The notes under the pieces are model-generated. The model saw only the letters and a program-made list of their open reading frames with translations, was not told the DNA's origin and ran no database searches. A DNA stretch of 64,000 nt from Flavobacterium cyclinae (GTDB lineage: Bacteria; Bacteroidota; Bacteroidia; Flavobacteriales; Flavobacteriaceae), in the NCBI RefSeq assembly GCF_021172145.1, contig NZ_CP089095.1, positions 1,364,001-1,428,000 of the forward strand, written 5' to 3'. Each line of letters starts with the position of its first letter. Positions within the stretch are counted from its first letter, which is position 1. Position numbers and translations under genes: made by a program. Positions 9,706 to 19,045 of the stretch are shown here, piece after piece.

Positions 9706-10161
9706 ATGACATCAAAAGCAGTAACAGTAGAACAATACATCAATGAAGCTCCTGAAGATAGAAGAGAAGCATTACAAAAACTACGTCATATTATTTTAGA
9801 AAATCTTCCAGAAGGTTTTCAAGAAGGAATTGGATATGGAATGATTGGGTATTTTGTACCGCATTCAATCTATCCAGCAGGTTATCATTGTACTCCTGAG
9901 TTGCCTTTGCCATTTATGTCTTTTGCAAGTCAAAAAAATAGTATTAATTTCTATCACATGGGAATTTATGCCAATCCTGAATTGTATGATTGGTTTGTAA
10001 CTGAATACCCAAAACATTCAAAACAAAAATTAGATATTGGTAAAAGTTGTTTGCGCATCAAAAAACCAGAGAATATTCCGTTTGAATTAATTGGGGAATT
10101 AGTAAAAAAAGTTACTGTTGCAGATTGGATAGCTACTTACGAAGCAGCTTTTAAAAAATAA
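9706..10161 (+). CDS. DUF1801 family protein
   Basis: A soluble ~151-residue protein with features of the DUF1801 (YdhG-like) family: the EYINEAPEDRREALQKLRHII helix at the N-terminus, GYGMIGYF, and the SFASQKNSINFYHMG strand near residue 72. The biochemical role of this family is not established. It lies alone between the GH3 fusion and bshA, with a weak hairpin after it. Confidence 0.8.
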   Translation: MTSKAVTVEQYINEAPEDRREALQKLRHIILENLPEGFQEGIGYGMIGYFVPHSIYPAGYHCTPELPLPFMSFASQKNSINFYHMGIYANPELYDWFVTEYPKHSKQKLDIGKSCLRIKKPENIPFELIGELVKKVTVADWIATYEAAFKK

Positions 10162-10180
10162 TTTAACGTATGTTTTAGAG

Positions 10181-10206
10181 TTACCAATATTAGAAATGGT
10201 AATTTT
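10181..10206 (+). terminator. Weak hairpin terminator
   Basis: TTACCA (10181-10186) pairs with TGGTAA (10197-10202), followed by TTTTATTT. The stem is only six base pairs, so termination may be partial. Confidence 0.35.
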
Positions 10207-10224
10207 ATTTCAAAATTTATAGAA

Positions 10225-11355
10225 ATGAAAATCGCTATTGTTTGTTATCCTACATTTGGTGGAAGTGGAGTAGTGGCTACAGAATTAGGTTTGGAATTAG
10301 CCAAAAGAGGACATGATATCCACTTCATTACATACAGTCAACCTGTGCGTTTGGCATTGTTAAATCCGAATGTACATTACCATGAAGTTCACGTTCCTGA
10401 ATATCCATTATTTCATTATCAGCCTTATGAGTTAGCCCTTTCTAGTAAGTTAGTTGATATGGTGAAATTGTATAAAATAGATGTTTTACACGTTCATTAT
10501 GCTATTCCTCATGCTTATGCAGGCTATATGGCTAAGCAAATGTTGGCAGATGAAGGCATTCATATTCCAATGGTAACTACACTCCATGGTACCGATATTA
10601 CTTTAGTGGGAAATCATCCATTTTACAAACCAGCAGTGAGTTTCAGTATTAATAAATCAGATATTGTTACTAGTGTTTCTCAAAGTTTAAAAGAAGACAC
10701 CTATCGATTGTTTGATATAAAAAAAGAAATTGAAGTTATTCCAAATTTCATTGAGCTCAACAAAGAAAAATTAAAAGAAAATATTCCGTGTCATCGTTCT
10801 TTAATGGCAAATGAAGAGGAGAAAATAATTACGCATATTTCAAACTTTAGAAAAGTAAAACGAATAGAAGATGTTGTACGAATCTTTAATGAAGTTCAAA
10901 AAGAAGTACCCTCAAAATTAATGATGGTTGGTGAAGGACCAGAAAAAGAAGGAGCTGAACTTTTGTGTGAACAGTTAGGTATTCAAAACAAAGTGATTTT
11001 CTTTGGAAATAGTAATGAAATTGATAAAATTTTGTGTTTTTCAGATTTATTTTTATTGCCATCTGAAACAGAAAGTTTTGGTTTAGCAGCTCTAGAAGCA
11101 ATGGCTTGTGGAGTTCCAGTAATTTCCAGTAATTCTGGTGGTTTACCTGAAGTTAATAAAGATGGTTTTTCGGGATATTTAAGCAATGTTGGAGATGTAA
11201 CTAAAATGAGTAGCGATGCTATTTCACTATTAAAAGATGAAAATCAATTATCTCAATTTAAAGAAAATGCTCTGGCAACAGCTAAACTTTTTGATATTCA
11301 TACTATTTTACCTCTTTATGAAGAGATTTATTTTAAAGCATTAAATTCAAAATAA
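10225..11355 (+). CDS. bshA: N-acetyl-alpha-D-glucosaminyl L-malate synthase (bacillithiol synthesis)
   Basis: A GT4 glycosyltransferase that joins GlcNAc from UDP-GlcNAc to L-malate, the first step of bacillithiol synthesis. The N-terminus MKIAIVCYPTFGGSGVVATE is characteristic of BshA. Other marks are LHGTDITLVG (~residue 120), the nucleotide-binding MMVGEGPEKEGAE region (~233) and the ESFGLAALEAMACGVPVI motif with the family E-x7-E pattern (~285). Length (376 aa) is normal. The stop codon overlaps the next start by one base (TAATG), so the two genes are translationally linked. Confidence 0.92.
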   Translation: MKIAIVCYPTFGGSGVVATELGLELAKRGHDIHFITYSQPVRLALLNPNVHYHEVHVPEYPLFHYQPYELALSSKLVDMVKLYKIDVLHVHYAIPHAYAGYMAKQMLADEGIHIPMVTTLHGTDITLVGNHPFYKPAVSFSINKSDIVTSVSQSLKEDTYRLFDIKKEIEVIPNFIELNKEKLKENIPCHRSLMANEEEKIITHISNFRKVKRIEDVVRIFNEVQKEVPSKLMMVGEGPEKEGAELLCEQLGIQNKVIFFGNSNEIDKILCFSDLFLLPSETESFGLAALEAMACGVPVISSNSGGLPEVNKDGFSGYLSNVGDVTKMSSDAISLLKDENQLSQFKENALATAKLFDIHTILPLYEEIYFKALNSK

Positions 11356-11780
11356 TGATTAAATTTTTACCATTCCTACTTTTATTTATTTCTTGTAGTG
11401 TAAAAAAAGAAGTAACGGATACTTCTTATTCAATCATTTTTAATAGTGAATTTGGAGGAACTGAGCAACCGGGTCATTTAATTATTGTAGATAATGAATC
11501 CTATATTCAATTTATAGATTCGTTAAAATTAGATGAGTCACAATATGCTAATTTCTTACAGGTAGATTTTAAGCAACATAATGTAATTGTATTGTTTCAA
11601 GGTCAAAAAAACTATGGAGGTTACCAAATAAGTATAGCTTCAATTACTAATGATAATCAAACAGTAGTGGTTAAGAAAAAAGAAACAGGACCTAAAAAAG
11701 GTGAATATGCCACCACGGTTATAACAGCGCCATATTGTATTGCTTTAATTCCAAAATCTAAAACTACAATTGTAGAATAA
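11355..11780 (+). CDS. PrcB-like lipoprotein
   Basis: A small (141 aa) predicted lipoprotein with lipobox LLFISCS at residues ~13-19. The mature region resembles the PrcB C-terminal domain (NVIVLFQGQKNYGGYQISI..., then a final beta strand with APYCIALIPKSK). In Treponema, PrcB is part of a surface protease complex, but no protease gene is adjacent here, so the role is open. It overlaps bshA by one base and is followed by a strong terminator. Confidence 0.7.
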   Translation: MIKFLPFLLLFISCSVKKEVTDTSYSIIFNSEFGGTEQPGHLIIVDNESYIQFIDSLKLDESQYANFLQVDFKQHNVIVLFQGQKNYGGYQISIASITNDNQTVVVKKKETGPKKGEYATTVITAPYCIALIPKSKTTIVE

Positions 11781-11782
11781 AA

Positions 11783-11816
11783 AAATCGCCTTAATGAAAT
11801 TTCATTAAGGCGATTT
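11783..11816. terminator. Strong bidirectional terminator
   Basis: A 16-bp perfect stem, AAATCGCCTTAATGAA (11783-11798) with its complement at 11801-11816 and a two-base loop. It sits between convergent genes and has A/T runs on both sides, so it can serve both strands. Confidence 0.9.
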
Positions 11817-11836
11817 AATTTTTATAGTATCAATTA

Positions 11837-12334
11837 TTAATTGAATTTATAACGAATTCCTAGAGCAATATCTGGACCAAATCCATCTCTGAAATCAGCA
11901 TAATCTCCACCAAAATAAATTTCTGGTCTAAAATCTAGAGATAACTGTAAAGGAATTTCAGAAAAATTGTACTCAATTCCAATATCTCCAGCTCCTAGAA
12001 TAAAACTTCCACTTGCTTTTTCTCCGTTTGCATTAAAGCTCCAGCTACCAACACCTCCACCAACACCAGCATACCAATTAAAACCACCATCAATGTTCCA
12101 TACCCATTGGTATAAACCTACGATTTTAAAAGCATCAACATCTTTACTGTTTCTCCATCCTAAATCAACTTCTAAACGATTATTAGAACCTAATCCTCTT
12201 TGATATGAAATTTCACCACCAAAACCATCGTTGTCTCCTAAACGTAAACCTAATGCATTTTTTGAAATGTCTTGTGCCTGAGCGCTAAATGCTAAACCTA
12301 ATAGCATAAAAGCAGATAAAATTAATTTCTTCAT
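11837..12334 (-). CDS. Small outer-membrane beta-barrel protein
   Basis: 165 residues with a signal peptide (MKKLILSAFMLLGLAFSAQAQ) and alternating beta strands ending in an aromatic/basic C-terminus (GIRYKFN), as expected for an outer-membrane barrel of about eight strands. Glycine-rich turns such as GVGGGVGSWSF are visible. Function unknown. A -7 promoter element lies 15 bases upstream of the start, giving a very short leader. Confidence 0.8.
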   Translation of the reverse strand: MKKLILSAFMLLGLAFSAQAQDISKNALGLRLGDNDGFGGEISYQRGLGSNNRLEVDLGWRNSKDVDAFKIVGLYQWVWNIDGGFNWYAGVGGGVGSWSFNANGEKASGSFILGAGDIGIEYNFSEIPLQLSLDFRPEIYFGGDYADFRDGFGPDIALGIRYKFN

Positions 12335-12348
12335 ATAATATGTTTTTA

Positions 12349-12356
12349 CAAATATA
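12349..12356 (-). promoter_or_regulatory. Bacteroidota -7 promoter element
   Basis: TATATTTG on the minus strand matches TAnnTTTG. It is 15 bases upstream of the barrel protein start. No well-spaced TTG -33 box is clear. Confidence 0.5.
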
Positions 12357-12411
12357 GCTATTTACTACAATAATTGTGCTAGATTTTATTAATCGATTTT
12401 GTTTAACTTCA

Positions 12412-13218
12412 TTAATTAATTTCATAAAGATCTAAATATTCATCTTGAAATTGGGTATCTGTTTCTTGTATAGATAGTTCTGTAGCAATTAAACTATTTA
12501 CGCTATATGATGTAACAGTATGCGTATGAACAACTCCAATACCATCAGATAAATACATTGTAGCAACTAATACATCTTGAGGAGCTAATGCTGTGATAGT
12601 TTGAGATGATCCTAATACAGTAATTTCGGTAGTAATATTAAGATTCAGTTTTATTTTAGTAGATTTTACATCGGTGTAAACAGTTCCATCTGGAGAAGTA
12701 AACGAAGCCAATGTTTCGCCTCCATAAGTTTGAAGAGAATAATTAATGGCTAAAGGATAACCATTGATAGTTTCGTTAATAGTTCCCGTTTTTGGAGTAG
12801 CATTTAACGTTTGATTGTTAGAGGCATTTTTGTCAAAAATCACAAAATCATCTAATGATAAATCAATAGTAAAAGGAAAAGTTTGATTAGCTGCAATTGC
12901 TAAATCACCAGTTAAAAGAAGCTTTCCGTTTGCCTCTCTAACTTTATTGTTTCTTAAAGCAGAAGAGTAAAATCCAGTTGCAACATCATCTCTAGTTTTA
13001 AAAATTTTATAGGTTGAGTTATTAATTGTAGTTTCACTATCAATAAAAAGCGAATCTCTTGTAGTATTTCCTTGTGAAACAACATCATATGTCCAGTAGC
13101 TTCCTAAAGTTAAAGGTGTTGAAAAATTACTGGTATTTCCGGTACTTTCATTGTCATTTGAGCAAGAAAAAAGTAAAAATGCAACTAAAATTGCAAAGTA
13201 GGAGTTTGAAATTTTCAT
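12412..13218 (-). CDS. Lipoprotein of unknown function
   Basis: 268 residues with lipobox LLFSCSND at about residues 15-22, then a Ser/Asn/Thr-rich linker and a beta-rich domain (LTLGSYWTYDVVSQGN at the start of the mature part). The SYWTYDV opening is common in Bacteroidota lipoproteins of unknown role. It is flanked by the barrel gene (same strand, 77 bases away) and by divergent aroC. Confidence 0.75.
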   Translation of the reverse strand: MKISNSYFAILVAFLLFSCSNDNESTGNTSNFSTPLTLGSYWTYDVVSQGNTTRDSLFIDSETTINNSTYKIFKTRDDVATGFYSSALRNNKVREANGKLLLTGDLAIAANQTFPFTIDLSLDDFVIFDKNASNNQTLNATPKTGTINETINGYPLAINYSLQTYGGETLASFTSPDGTVYTDVKSTKIKLNLNITTEITVLGSSQTITALAPQDVLVATMYLSDGIGVVHTHTVTSYSVNSLIATELSIQETDTQFQDEYLDLYEIN

Positions 13219-13310
13219 TATTTTATGTTATAAATGATTTGCTAATATAAAAAAAGAAATTATTAAATATTTAATTTATTGAAACTAATGTGTAATAATG
13301 AATAAAGTGC

Positions 13311-13318
13311 TAAATTTG
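13311..13318 (+). promoter_or_regulatory. Bacteroidota -7 promoter element for aroC
   Basis: TAAATTTG, a perfect TAnnTTTG match, 36 bases upstream of the aroC ATG. The nearest TTG (13279-13281) is further away than the usual 17-23 bases. Confidence 0.5.
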
Positions 13319-13353
13319 TTTATATAACATAATTTAAATACATATTAGCTAAT

Positions 13354-14415
13354 ATGGCTGGAAACACCTTTGGAAAATTATTAAAATTAACCACTTTTGG
13401 AGAATCTCATGGTGAAGCATTAGGAGGAATAATTGATGGTTGTCCTTCTGGAATTGTTTTGGATTTTGAAAGAATTCAGAAAGAATTGAGTCGAAGAAAG
13501 CCTGGACAGTCTTCAATAGTTACGCAAAGAAAAGAAGATGATGAAGTGCAGTTTCTATCAGGTATTTTTGAAGGAAAAACAACGGGTACTCCTATTAGTT
13601 TTATTATTCCTAACACCAATCAAAAGTCAGATGATTATTCTCATATAAAAGATACATTTCGTCCAAGCCATGCTGATTATGTTTATGAACAAAAATATGG
13701 CATTAGAGATTATAGAGGTGGAGGAAGAAGTTCAGCGCGTGAAACTGCTAGTAGAGTAGTAGGTGGTGCAATTGCAAAACAGATAATTTCTAACATTAAA
13801 ATAAATGCCTATGTGTCTTCGGTTGGTGATTTGTTTTTAGAGAAACCTTATCAACATTTGGATTTCGCAAAAATTGAAAGTAATGCTGTTCGATGTCCTG
13901 ATGAGGCTACAGCAGAAAAAATGGAAAACCTTATCAAAACAATAAAAAAACAAGGTGACACAATTGGAGGAACAATAACATGTGTAATTCAAAATGTTCC
14001 AATAGGTTTAGGCGAACCCGTTTTTGATAAATTACATGCTGAGTTAGGTAAAGCAATGCTGTCTATAAATGCGGTAAAAGGTTTTGAATTTGGAAGTGGA
14101 TTTTGTGGTGCACGAATGAAAGGAAGTGAACATAATGATTTGTATAACGAAAATGGTACTACAAGAACAAATCTTTCGGGAGGAATTCAAGGAGGAATTT
14201 CAAACGGAATGGATATTTATTTTAGAGTGGCATTTAAGCCTGTAGCAACCTTGTTACAAAAACAAGAAGTGTTAACTAATACTAATGAAATAATAGAACA
14301 GCAAGGAAAAGGGCGTCATGATCCATGTGTTGTTCCTAGAGCTGTTCCTATTGTTGAAGCTATGGCAGCATTAGTAATTGCTGATTATTTTTTACTAAAT
14401 AAAATATATTCTTAA
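13354..14415 (+). CDS. aroC: Chorismate synthase
   Basis: Converts EPSP to chorismate, the last step of the shikimate pathway, using reduced FMN. Family signatures are [14 protein letters not shown] (residues ~17-30), RPSHADY (~103) and [14 protein letters not shown] (~121-134). Later [18 protein letters not shown] (~316) marks the C-terminal active-site segment. Length (353 aa) is normal. It is a single-gene unit that converges on the next minus-strand gene. Confidence 0.96.
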   Translation: MAGNTFGKLLKLTTFGESHGEALGGIIDGCPSGIVLDFERIQKELSRRKPGQSSIVTQRKEDDEVQFLSGIFEGKTTGTPISFIIPNTNQKSDDYSHIKDTFRPSHADYVYEQKYGIRDYRGGGRSSARETASRVVGGAIAKQIISNIKINAYVSSVGDLFLEKPYQHLDFAKIESNAVRCPDEATAEKMENLIKTIKKQGDTIGGTITCVIQNVPIGLGEPVFDKLHAELGKAMLSINAVKGFEFGSGFCGARMKGSEHNDLYNENGTTRTNLSGGIQGGISNGMDIYFRVAFKPVATLLQKQEVLTNTNEIIEQQGKGRHDPCVVPRAVPIVEAMAALVIADYFLLNKIYS

Positions 14416-14430
14416 ATTTTTAAGTAATAT

Positions 14431-15906
14431 TTAAGATGCTTTTTGTTGAATATATTTCAAGTAAATTTTATTTGAAATGTTTTCTTCCAAACCTTCTTTT
14501 TTCTCAATTTTTCTTAACATATTTTTGAATTCAATAGAACTATTTTTTGAATATGGACTTTCAGAAATTTGTATAATTAATTGAATTAATTTTTTTTCAA
14601 TATAATTTAATTTGAATACTTTTTTGTATCTTTTATTGAAAGCATTATAATTATGTAAAACAAGTTTGTAATTTTTTAATTCAAAATGAATAATTAAATT
14701 TAATATTTCTGTCTTAATAAATGATTTTGGACGTTCTTCTAATTTAAACTCATTTAAAATTAAATTTACATATTTTAAGCATTGAGAAAAATGTCCATTT
14801 ATAAGCTGAATACATGCAAATTGATAGTATAATCCTATATAGTAATAAGGTTCAATATTGTATTTGTTTTCTTTTAAATTCTTAATAACTAGAGTTTTTA
14901 TCTTAGTAGCTTCTTCAAAATTATTGTTATAAATTAAAAATTCTAATTCTGAGTGATGTGTATGAAAAAATATGCGCTCCTTTGCTACACTTTTTTGAAA
15001 ATCTAGTATGTTTTCAAATTTTCTTAGCGCATCAATTTTGTTATGAAAGGTTGTGTCATCACTTTTCTTATAAATATCAATAATTCTTGTATACACTGAA
15101 ATGTAATCTAAAGGATTTTCTTCTTTATAAAAAGGGTTTTGGTCAAAAACTTCAATGGTTTTTTCTAAATTAATTGTTTCTTTTTCTTTATTGTTGACAA
15201 CATTAAAATAATTCGCAATCGTAAGAAAATAAAATATTTTTGATTGAACAGAATGTAATTCAAAACCATTTTTTTTGAAAATAGGATTACCAATGATACG
15301 ATCAAAATCTTGTATGATTTTTTCATAATTCATTTTTCCTACATTGTTTTTTAAAAAATAACTATGATAATACAAATCGGTAATTTCTCTATTTTCTTTA
15401 ATGTGATTAAAATAGGTATCAATTTTTTCATTAACAGACATAGCGCCATAGAATCCTTTTGAATACCCCATGCACTTTTTCTCCCAATTGAGAAGTTCAA
15501 GAATTAAAATTTCATTCTCATTTTTTAAACTCAATTTTTTGGCTTTTCGAATAATTTTTAGGCACTCATCATACAATCCTTTGTAAAATAAAATTTCAAC
15601 AGATTTAATATGATTTTGAAGTTTTAGACTAATAGTTTTATCATAATGAAACTCATTTAAAGAACGTAAAATTATTTTGTTTAAATAATTGATATCATAT
15701 GATATGTTTTTATCAGAATAATCTTGTTCTTTTACGTATTTTTTTAGCGTATCTTCATTAATAGTACTATTGCTGTTAATAATATCAAAAAGTAGTAAGT
15801 ATTTATTCTGACTTCCAAAAATATTTTTATTTATAAATATTTTGAAATACCTTTTTTCATTCATAGACATTGATTCTATGATTCTTTTGCATTCTTCTAT
15901 TACCAT
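14431..15906 (-). CDS. Helical-repeat protein of unknown function
   Basis: About 491 residues, almost entirely helical and rich in Lys, Asn, Ile and Leu, with regularly spaced aromatic helix pairs (YKGLYDECLKIIRKAK..., CLKYVNLILNEFK...) that suggest a TPR-like solenoid. No signal peptide. A longer frame begins at GTG 15936, but a promoter-like element (TATTTTTG, 15926-15933) lies inside that extension, so ATG 15906 is preferred. The gene is divergent from the T9SS beta-helix gene at 16015 and could be a scaffold or regulator of it; that is only inference from position. Confidence 0.7.
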   Translation of the reverse strand: MVIEECKRIIESMSMNEKRYFKIFINKNIFGSQNKYLLLFDIINSNSTINEDTLKKYVKEQDYSDKNISYDINYLNKIILRSLNEFHYDKTISLKLQNHIKSVEILFYKGLYDECLKIIRKAKKLSLKNENEILILELLNWEKKCMGYSKGFYGAMSVNEKIDTYFNHIKENREITDLYYHSYFLKNNVGKMNYEKIIQDFDRIIGNPIFKKNGFELHSVQSKIFYFLTIANYFNVVNNKEKETINLEKTIEVFDQNPFYKEENPLDYISVYTRIIDIYKKSDDTTFHNKIDALRKFENILDFQKSVAKERIFFHTHHSELEFLIYNNNFEEATKIKTLVIKNLKENKYNIEPYYYIGLYYQFACIQLINGHFSQCLKYVNLILNEFKLEERPKSFIKTEILNLIIHFELKNYKLVLHNYNAFNKRYKKVFKLNYIEKKLIQLIIQISESPYSKNSSIEFKNMLRKIEKKEGLEENISNKIYLKYIQQKAS

Positions 15907-15925
15907 AATATTAGATTCTAAAGTC

Positions 15926-15933
15926 CAAAAATA
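15926..15933 (-). promoter_or_regulatory. -7 promoter element for the helical-repeat gene
   Basis: TATTTTTG on the minus strand matches TAnnTTTG. It lies 20 bases upstream of ATG 15906 and inside the longer GTG-started frame, which argues for the shorter start. Confidence 0.45.
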
Positions 15934-15968
15934 CACATTTTTTAAATTAAATCTTGTTTTTTTTTATT

Positions 15969-15976
15969 TACTTTTG
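15969..15976 (+). promoter_or_regulatory. -7 promoter element for the adhesin cluster
   Basis: TACTTTTG matches TAnnTTTG and sits 38 bases upstream of the start at 16015. The nearest TTG (15954-15956) is closer than the usual spacing, so the -33 box is unclear. Confidence 0.45.
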
Positions 15977-16014
15977 AACTGTTGATTAATAAATAGTTAA
16001 CTAATTGTGAAATT

Positions 16015-19000
16015 ATGAAATTAAAATTACTCTCTCTACAAACGTCTTTTTTTATAATTTTTTTCTTTGTTACTGCAATAAATGTATATGCAACCGATTA
16101 TTATGTTAACGATGCATTTACATCAGCTGATATATACACTACAGCGGCGGGTAATAATGCTAATGACGGTTTATCACCAGCAACTCCAAAGGCAACCTTA
16201 GCTGCAGCTATGACAGTAGCTTCTAATGGTGATAGAATATATATAGATTACGGAAATTATAATGAAGTAGGACTAAATATCAATAAAAGTTTAGAAATTA
16301 TTGGTGTTGGTGAAGAAATGACTGTCTTTAAGAGAATTTCAGGTGTAAATAGATGGGGAGTTATTTCTGCTAATAATGTAAAAATTTCAAAATTAACTAT
16401 TACTGAATATAATTTAGCAAGTGATGGTATTGCTATTTCTATAACAGCCGGTACAGGAATAGAATTTAATCGTGTTAATATTTATGCAAATGTTGGAAGT
16501 GCTGGTCAAGGTGCGGTTTGGGTAACGGGTGCTTCTACTAGTGTAACATTTAAAAATTCTGGAAGCCCATGTAATAGAGTTGGAGCTGCTAATTATGGAG
16601 GTGCTTTTAAAATTGAAGATGCTACTGTAGTTATAGACAATTGTAGTATTAATAACAATATTATTTCAGCTCTTTATGGAGGAGGAGTTTTAGTAGCTGG
16701 TAATAATTCTAATGTTTCAATTATTAATACAACTTTTGATGATAATGAAGCTAGTAGTGGAGGTGCATTAGCAGTAACTGGATCTAATGCAACTGTAAAT
16801 GTTTCAGGTTCTTGTTTTAATAATAACAGAGCAACTATAGCTGTATCAAATGAAGGTGGAGGAGCGGTATTCATTAGACCTAGTGTAAATTCTTCAACTT
16901 CAACTATTAATTTTTCAAACTGTAGCTTTAATGGAAATACTTCAATTGGAGCTTCCTCTGATGGTGGAGCAGTATGTATAACTAATTTAAATTCTCCAAA
17001 TATAAATATCAATTTTACGACTTGTTCGTTTTCTGGAAATAGTACAAACGATGATGGTGATGATATCTATTTTAGAAAAGCATTATCAGCGATATATAAT
17101 ATAACATTCAGAAATAATACTTTTTTTGATGTGTTTGCTGGGGCAAAAGTGAATTTGTATAATAATAATCTTTCAGCTTCAGAAATTAAATTTGAAGGCT
17201 TAATTACTCCTTCTGGAATTAGTGCAAATGGTAATATTGTTACAAGTCCAAATGGAATAGCAATTGATCAACCAGAAATGTTTGGTAATTATACGGAATC
17301 ATCATCTAGTTTACCGACTACTTTGCCTGTTACTCGTTGTATTGATAGATTTGATGGTGTTTGTGGAACCGCAACAGCTACTATTGCGTGTGTAACTGAA
17401 AATATTTGGGATGGAAGTACTTGGTCTAAAGGAACTCCTACAATTTTTCAGCATGTAATATTGAATGCTAATTATAATACTCAAACACATGGAAACATCA
17501 ATGCTTGTCAAATGACGGTAAAAACTGGAGTAACTCTTGATATTGTTGATGATGTAGATGGAACATATGTGTATGTAGTAAATTCAATTTTTAATAATGG
17601 TACAATTAACGTAAGCTCTAAAGCAAATTTAGTTCAAGTTAATCATCCTTTAGATTTAAATGAAGAACCTATTGTAACGCCTGTTATTAATTTTTCAAAA
17701 AATACAGGGAATAAAATAAGATGGGATTATGTTTATTGGTCAAAACCAGTGAGTAATGCTATTTTGCCAGTATTTAATTCAAAGTTTGATATTAAATATT
17801 ATTGGGATCCTGATTTTTGTGTTAATGGTGTTAATTTTAGTTATGAAGGATGGAGAAGTTTATACAGCGAGCCAGCTGTTGGAACTGGTTTTATAACAAG
17901 AGTAAAAACATCTGCCGGAATTATACCAACAAATATCACATTAAATTATTCTGGAACTTCAAATAATGGCGATTATAATGCAACAATTAAATATTACGAT
18001 GATGAACATCACGCATTCAAAAATTATACTTTATTAGGTAACCCATATCCAGGTGCTATAAAATTTGAAAACTTTTATAATGATAATAAAGATAAAATTT
18101 ATGGTACTGTTTATTTGTGGTCTTCAAACACTCCTTATCCAGGTAGTGGTCTTTATCAACAAGCCGACTATGCATCTTTTAATCTAACGGGTGGTGTTGG
18201 TGTCCCAATGGCATCCACTCAATCCCCTAATGGGTTATTACCAAATGGATATATTGCTTCTGCTCAAGGTTTTATGGTTAGACCTAAAGTAAATGGAACA
18301 GTTTTATTTACTAATTCTCAAAGAACAAAAGATATTCCTAGTAATAATCAATTTTACAGAGGAGAATTGGAACAAAAAGATAGATTTTGGTTGAGATTAA
18401 CGGATGCAAATGGTAAATACAATGACTTATTAATTGGTTATATAAAAGGAGCTACAAATGGTTTTGATGAAGCATACGATGGTCCAATTAACTCAGTATC
18501 AAGAATTAAATTTTATTCAATTTTATTAAATAAAAAACTAATCATACAAGGAAGAAGTGAGTTTGATGATTCTGATAAGGTTGAAATTGGTTATTCTGTC
18601 CTTAATCCGACAACTATGTTAACCATTAGTTTAAATAAATCGGAAGGAGTTTTTGTTAATCAAAAAATTTATTTACACGATAAAAAATTAAATTTTTATC
18701 ATGATTTAACAGAGTCTGATTATTTCTTTTATAACGACGAAACTCAAAATAGATTTGAAATTGTTTATAAGCTAAAATCTCAAGAAAATAATGAAATTAT
18801 CTCTGATGAAACTACGGTAATTTCTTATTTTAATAATGGATTATTAGGTGTTGAAAGTAATATTAATATTGAAAAAATTGAATTGTTTGATGTTTCAGGT
18901 AAAATGGTGTTTTTTAATAATATTAATACATCATCTAAATTTTTTCAACAAAATTTAACGCTATCAAATGGAGTATATATTCTAAATGTGGTATGTGAAA

Positions 19001-19035
19001 ACGGTGTAAAAAAGTCAATTAAAATTTTAAATTAA
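16015..19035 (+). CDS. T9SS type A sorted surface protein with right-handed beta-helix
   Basis: 1006-residue exported protein. A signal peptide (to about residue 27, ...VTAINVYA) precedes a pectate-lyase-like right-handed beta-helix (about residues 28-330: TDYYVNDAF, NDGLSPATPKATLAAAM, then repeated short Asn/Ser-rich coils). A middle beta-rich region with many Tyr and Trp follows. The last ~80 residues (GVESNINIEKIELFDVSGKMVFF ... GVKKSIKILN) form a type A T9SS sorting domain, so the protein should cross the outer membrane by T9SS and be attached or released. The next gene follows by 10 bases, probably in one operon through 26364. The ligand or substrate is unknown. Confidence 0.85.
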   Translation: MKLKLLSLQTSFFIIFFFVTAINVYATDYYVNDAFTSADIYTTAAGNNANDGLSPATPKATLAAAMTVASNGDRIYIDYGNYNEVGLNINKSLEIIGVGEEMTVFKRISGVNRWGVISANNVKISKLTITEYNLASDGIAISITAGTGIEFNRVNIYANVGSAGQGAVWVTGASTSVTFKNSGSPCNRVGAANYGGAFKIEDATVVIDNCSINNNIISALYGGGVLVAGNNSNVSIINTTFDDNEASSGGALAVTGSNATVNVSGSCFNNNRATIAVSNEGGGAVFIRPSVNSSTSTINFSNCSFNGNTSIGASSDGGAVCITNLNSPNININFTTCSFSGNSTNDDGDDIYFRKALSAIYNITFRNNTFFDVFAGAKVNLYNNNLSASEIKFEGLITPSGISANGNIVTSPNGIAIDQPEMFGNYTESSSSLPTTLPVTRCIDRFDGVCGTATATIACVTENIWDGSTWSKGTPTIFQHVILNANYNTQTHGNINACQMTVKTGVTLDIVDDVDGTYVYVVNSIFNNGTINVSSKANLVQVNHPLDLNEEPIVTPVINFSKNTGNKIRWDYVYWSKPVSNAILPVFNSKFDIKYYWDPDFCVNGVNFSYEGWRSLYSEPAVGTGFITRVKTSAGIIPTNITLNYSGTSNNGDYNATIKYYDDEHHAFKNYTLLGNPYPGAIKFENFYNDNKDKIYGTVYLWSSNTPYPGSGLYQQADYASFNLTGGVGVPMASTQSPNGLLPNGYIASAQGFMVRPKVNGTVLFTNSQRTKDIPSNNQFYRGELEQKDRFWLRLTDANGKYNDLLIGYIKGATNGFDEAYDGPINSVSRIKFYSILLNKKLIIQGRSEFDDSDKVEIGYSVLNPTTMLTISLNKSEGVFVNQKIYLHDKKLNFYHDLTESDYFFYNDETQNRFEIVYKLKSQENNEIISDETTVISYFNNGLLGVESNINIEKIELFDVSGKMVFFNNINTSSKFFQQNLTLSNGVYILNVVCENGVKKSIKILN

Positions 19036-19045
19036 TTATCTAAAG

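Noticed and set aside
14431..15936. GTG start at 15936 for the helical-repeat protein
   Set aside because: A -7 promoter element lies within the added segment and an ATG at 15906 follows it at a suitable distance.
16674..17012. A 112-codon minus-strand frame
   Set aside because: It lies fully inside the T9SS beta-helix gene and its sequence is an antisense shadow of the low-complexity repeats.
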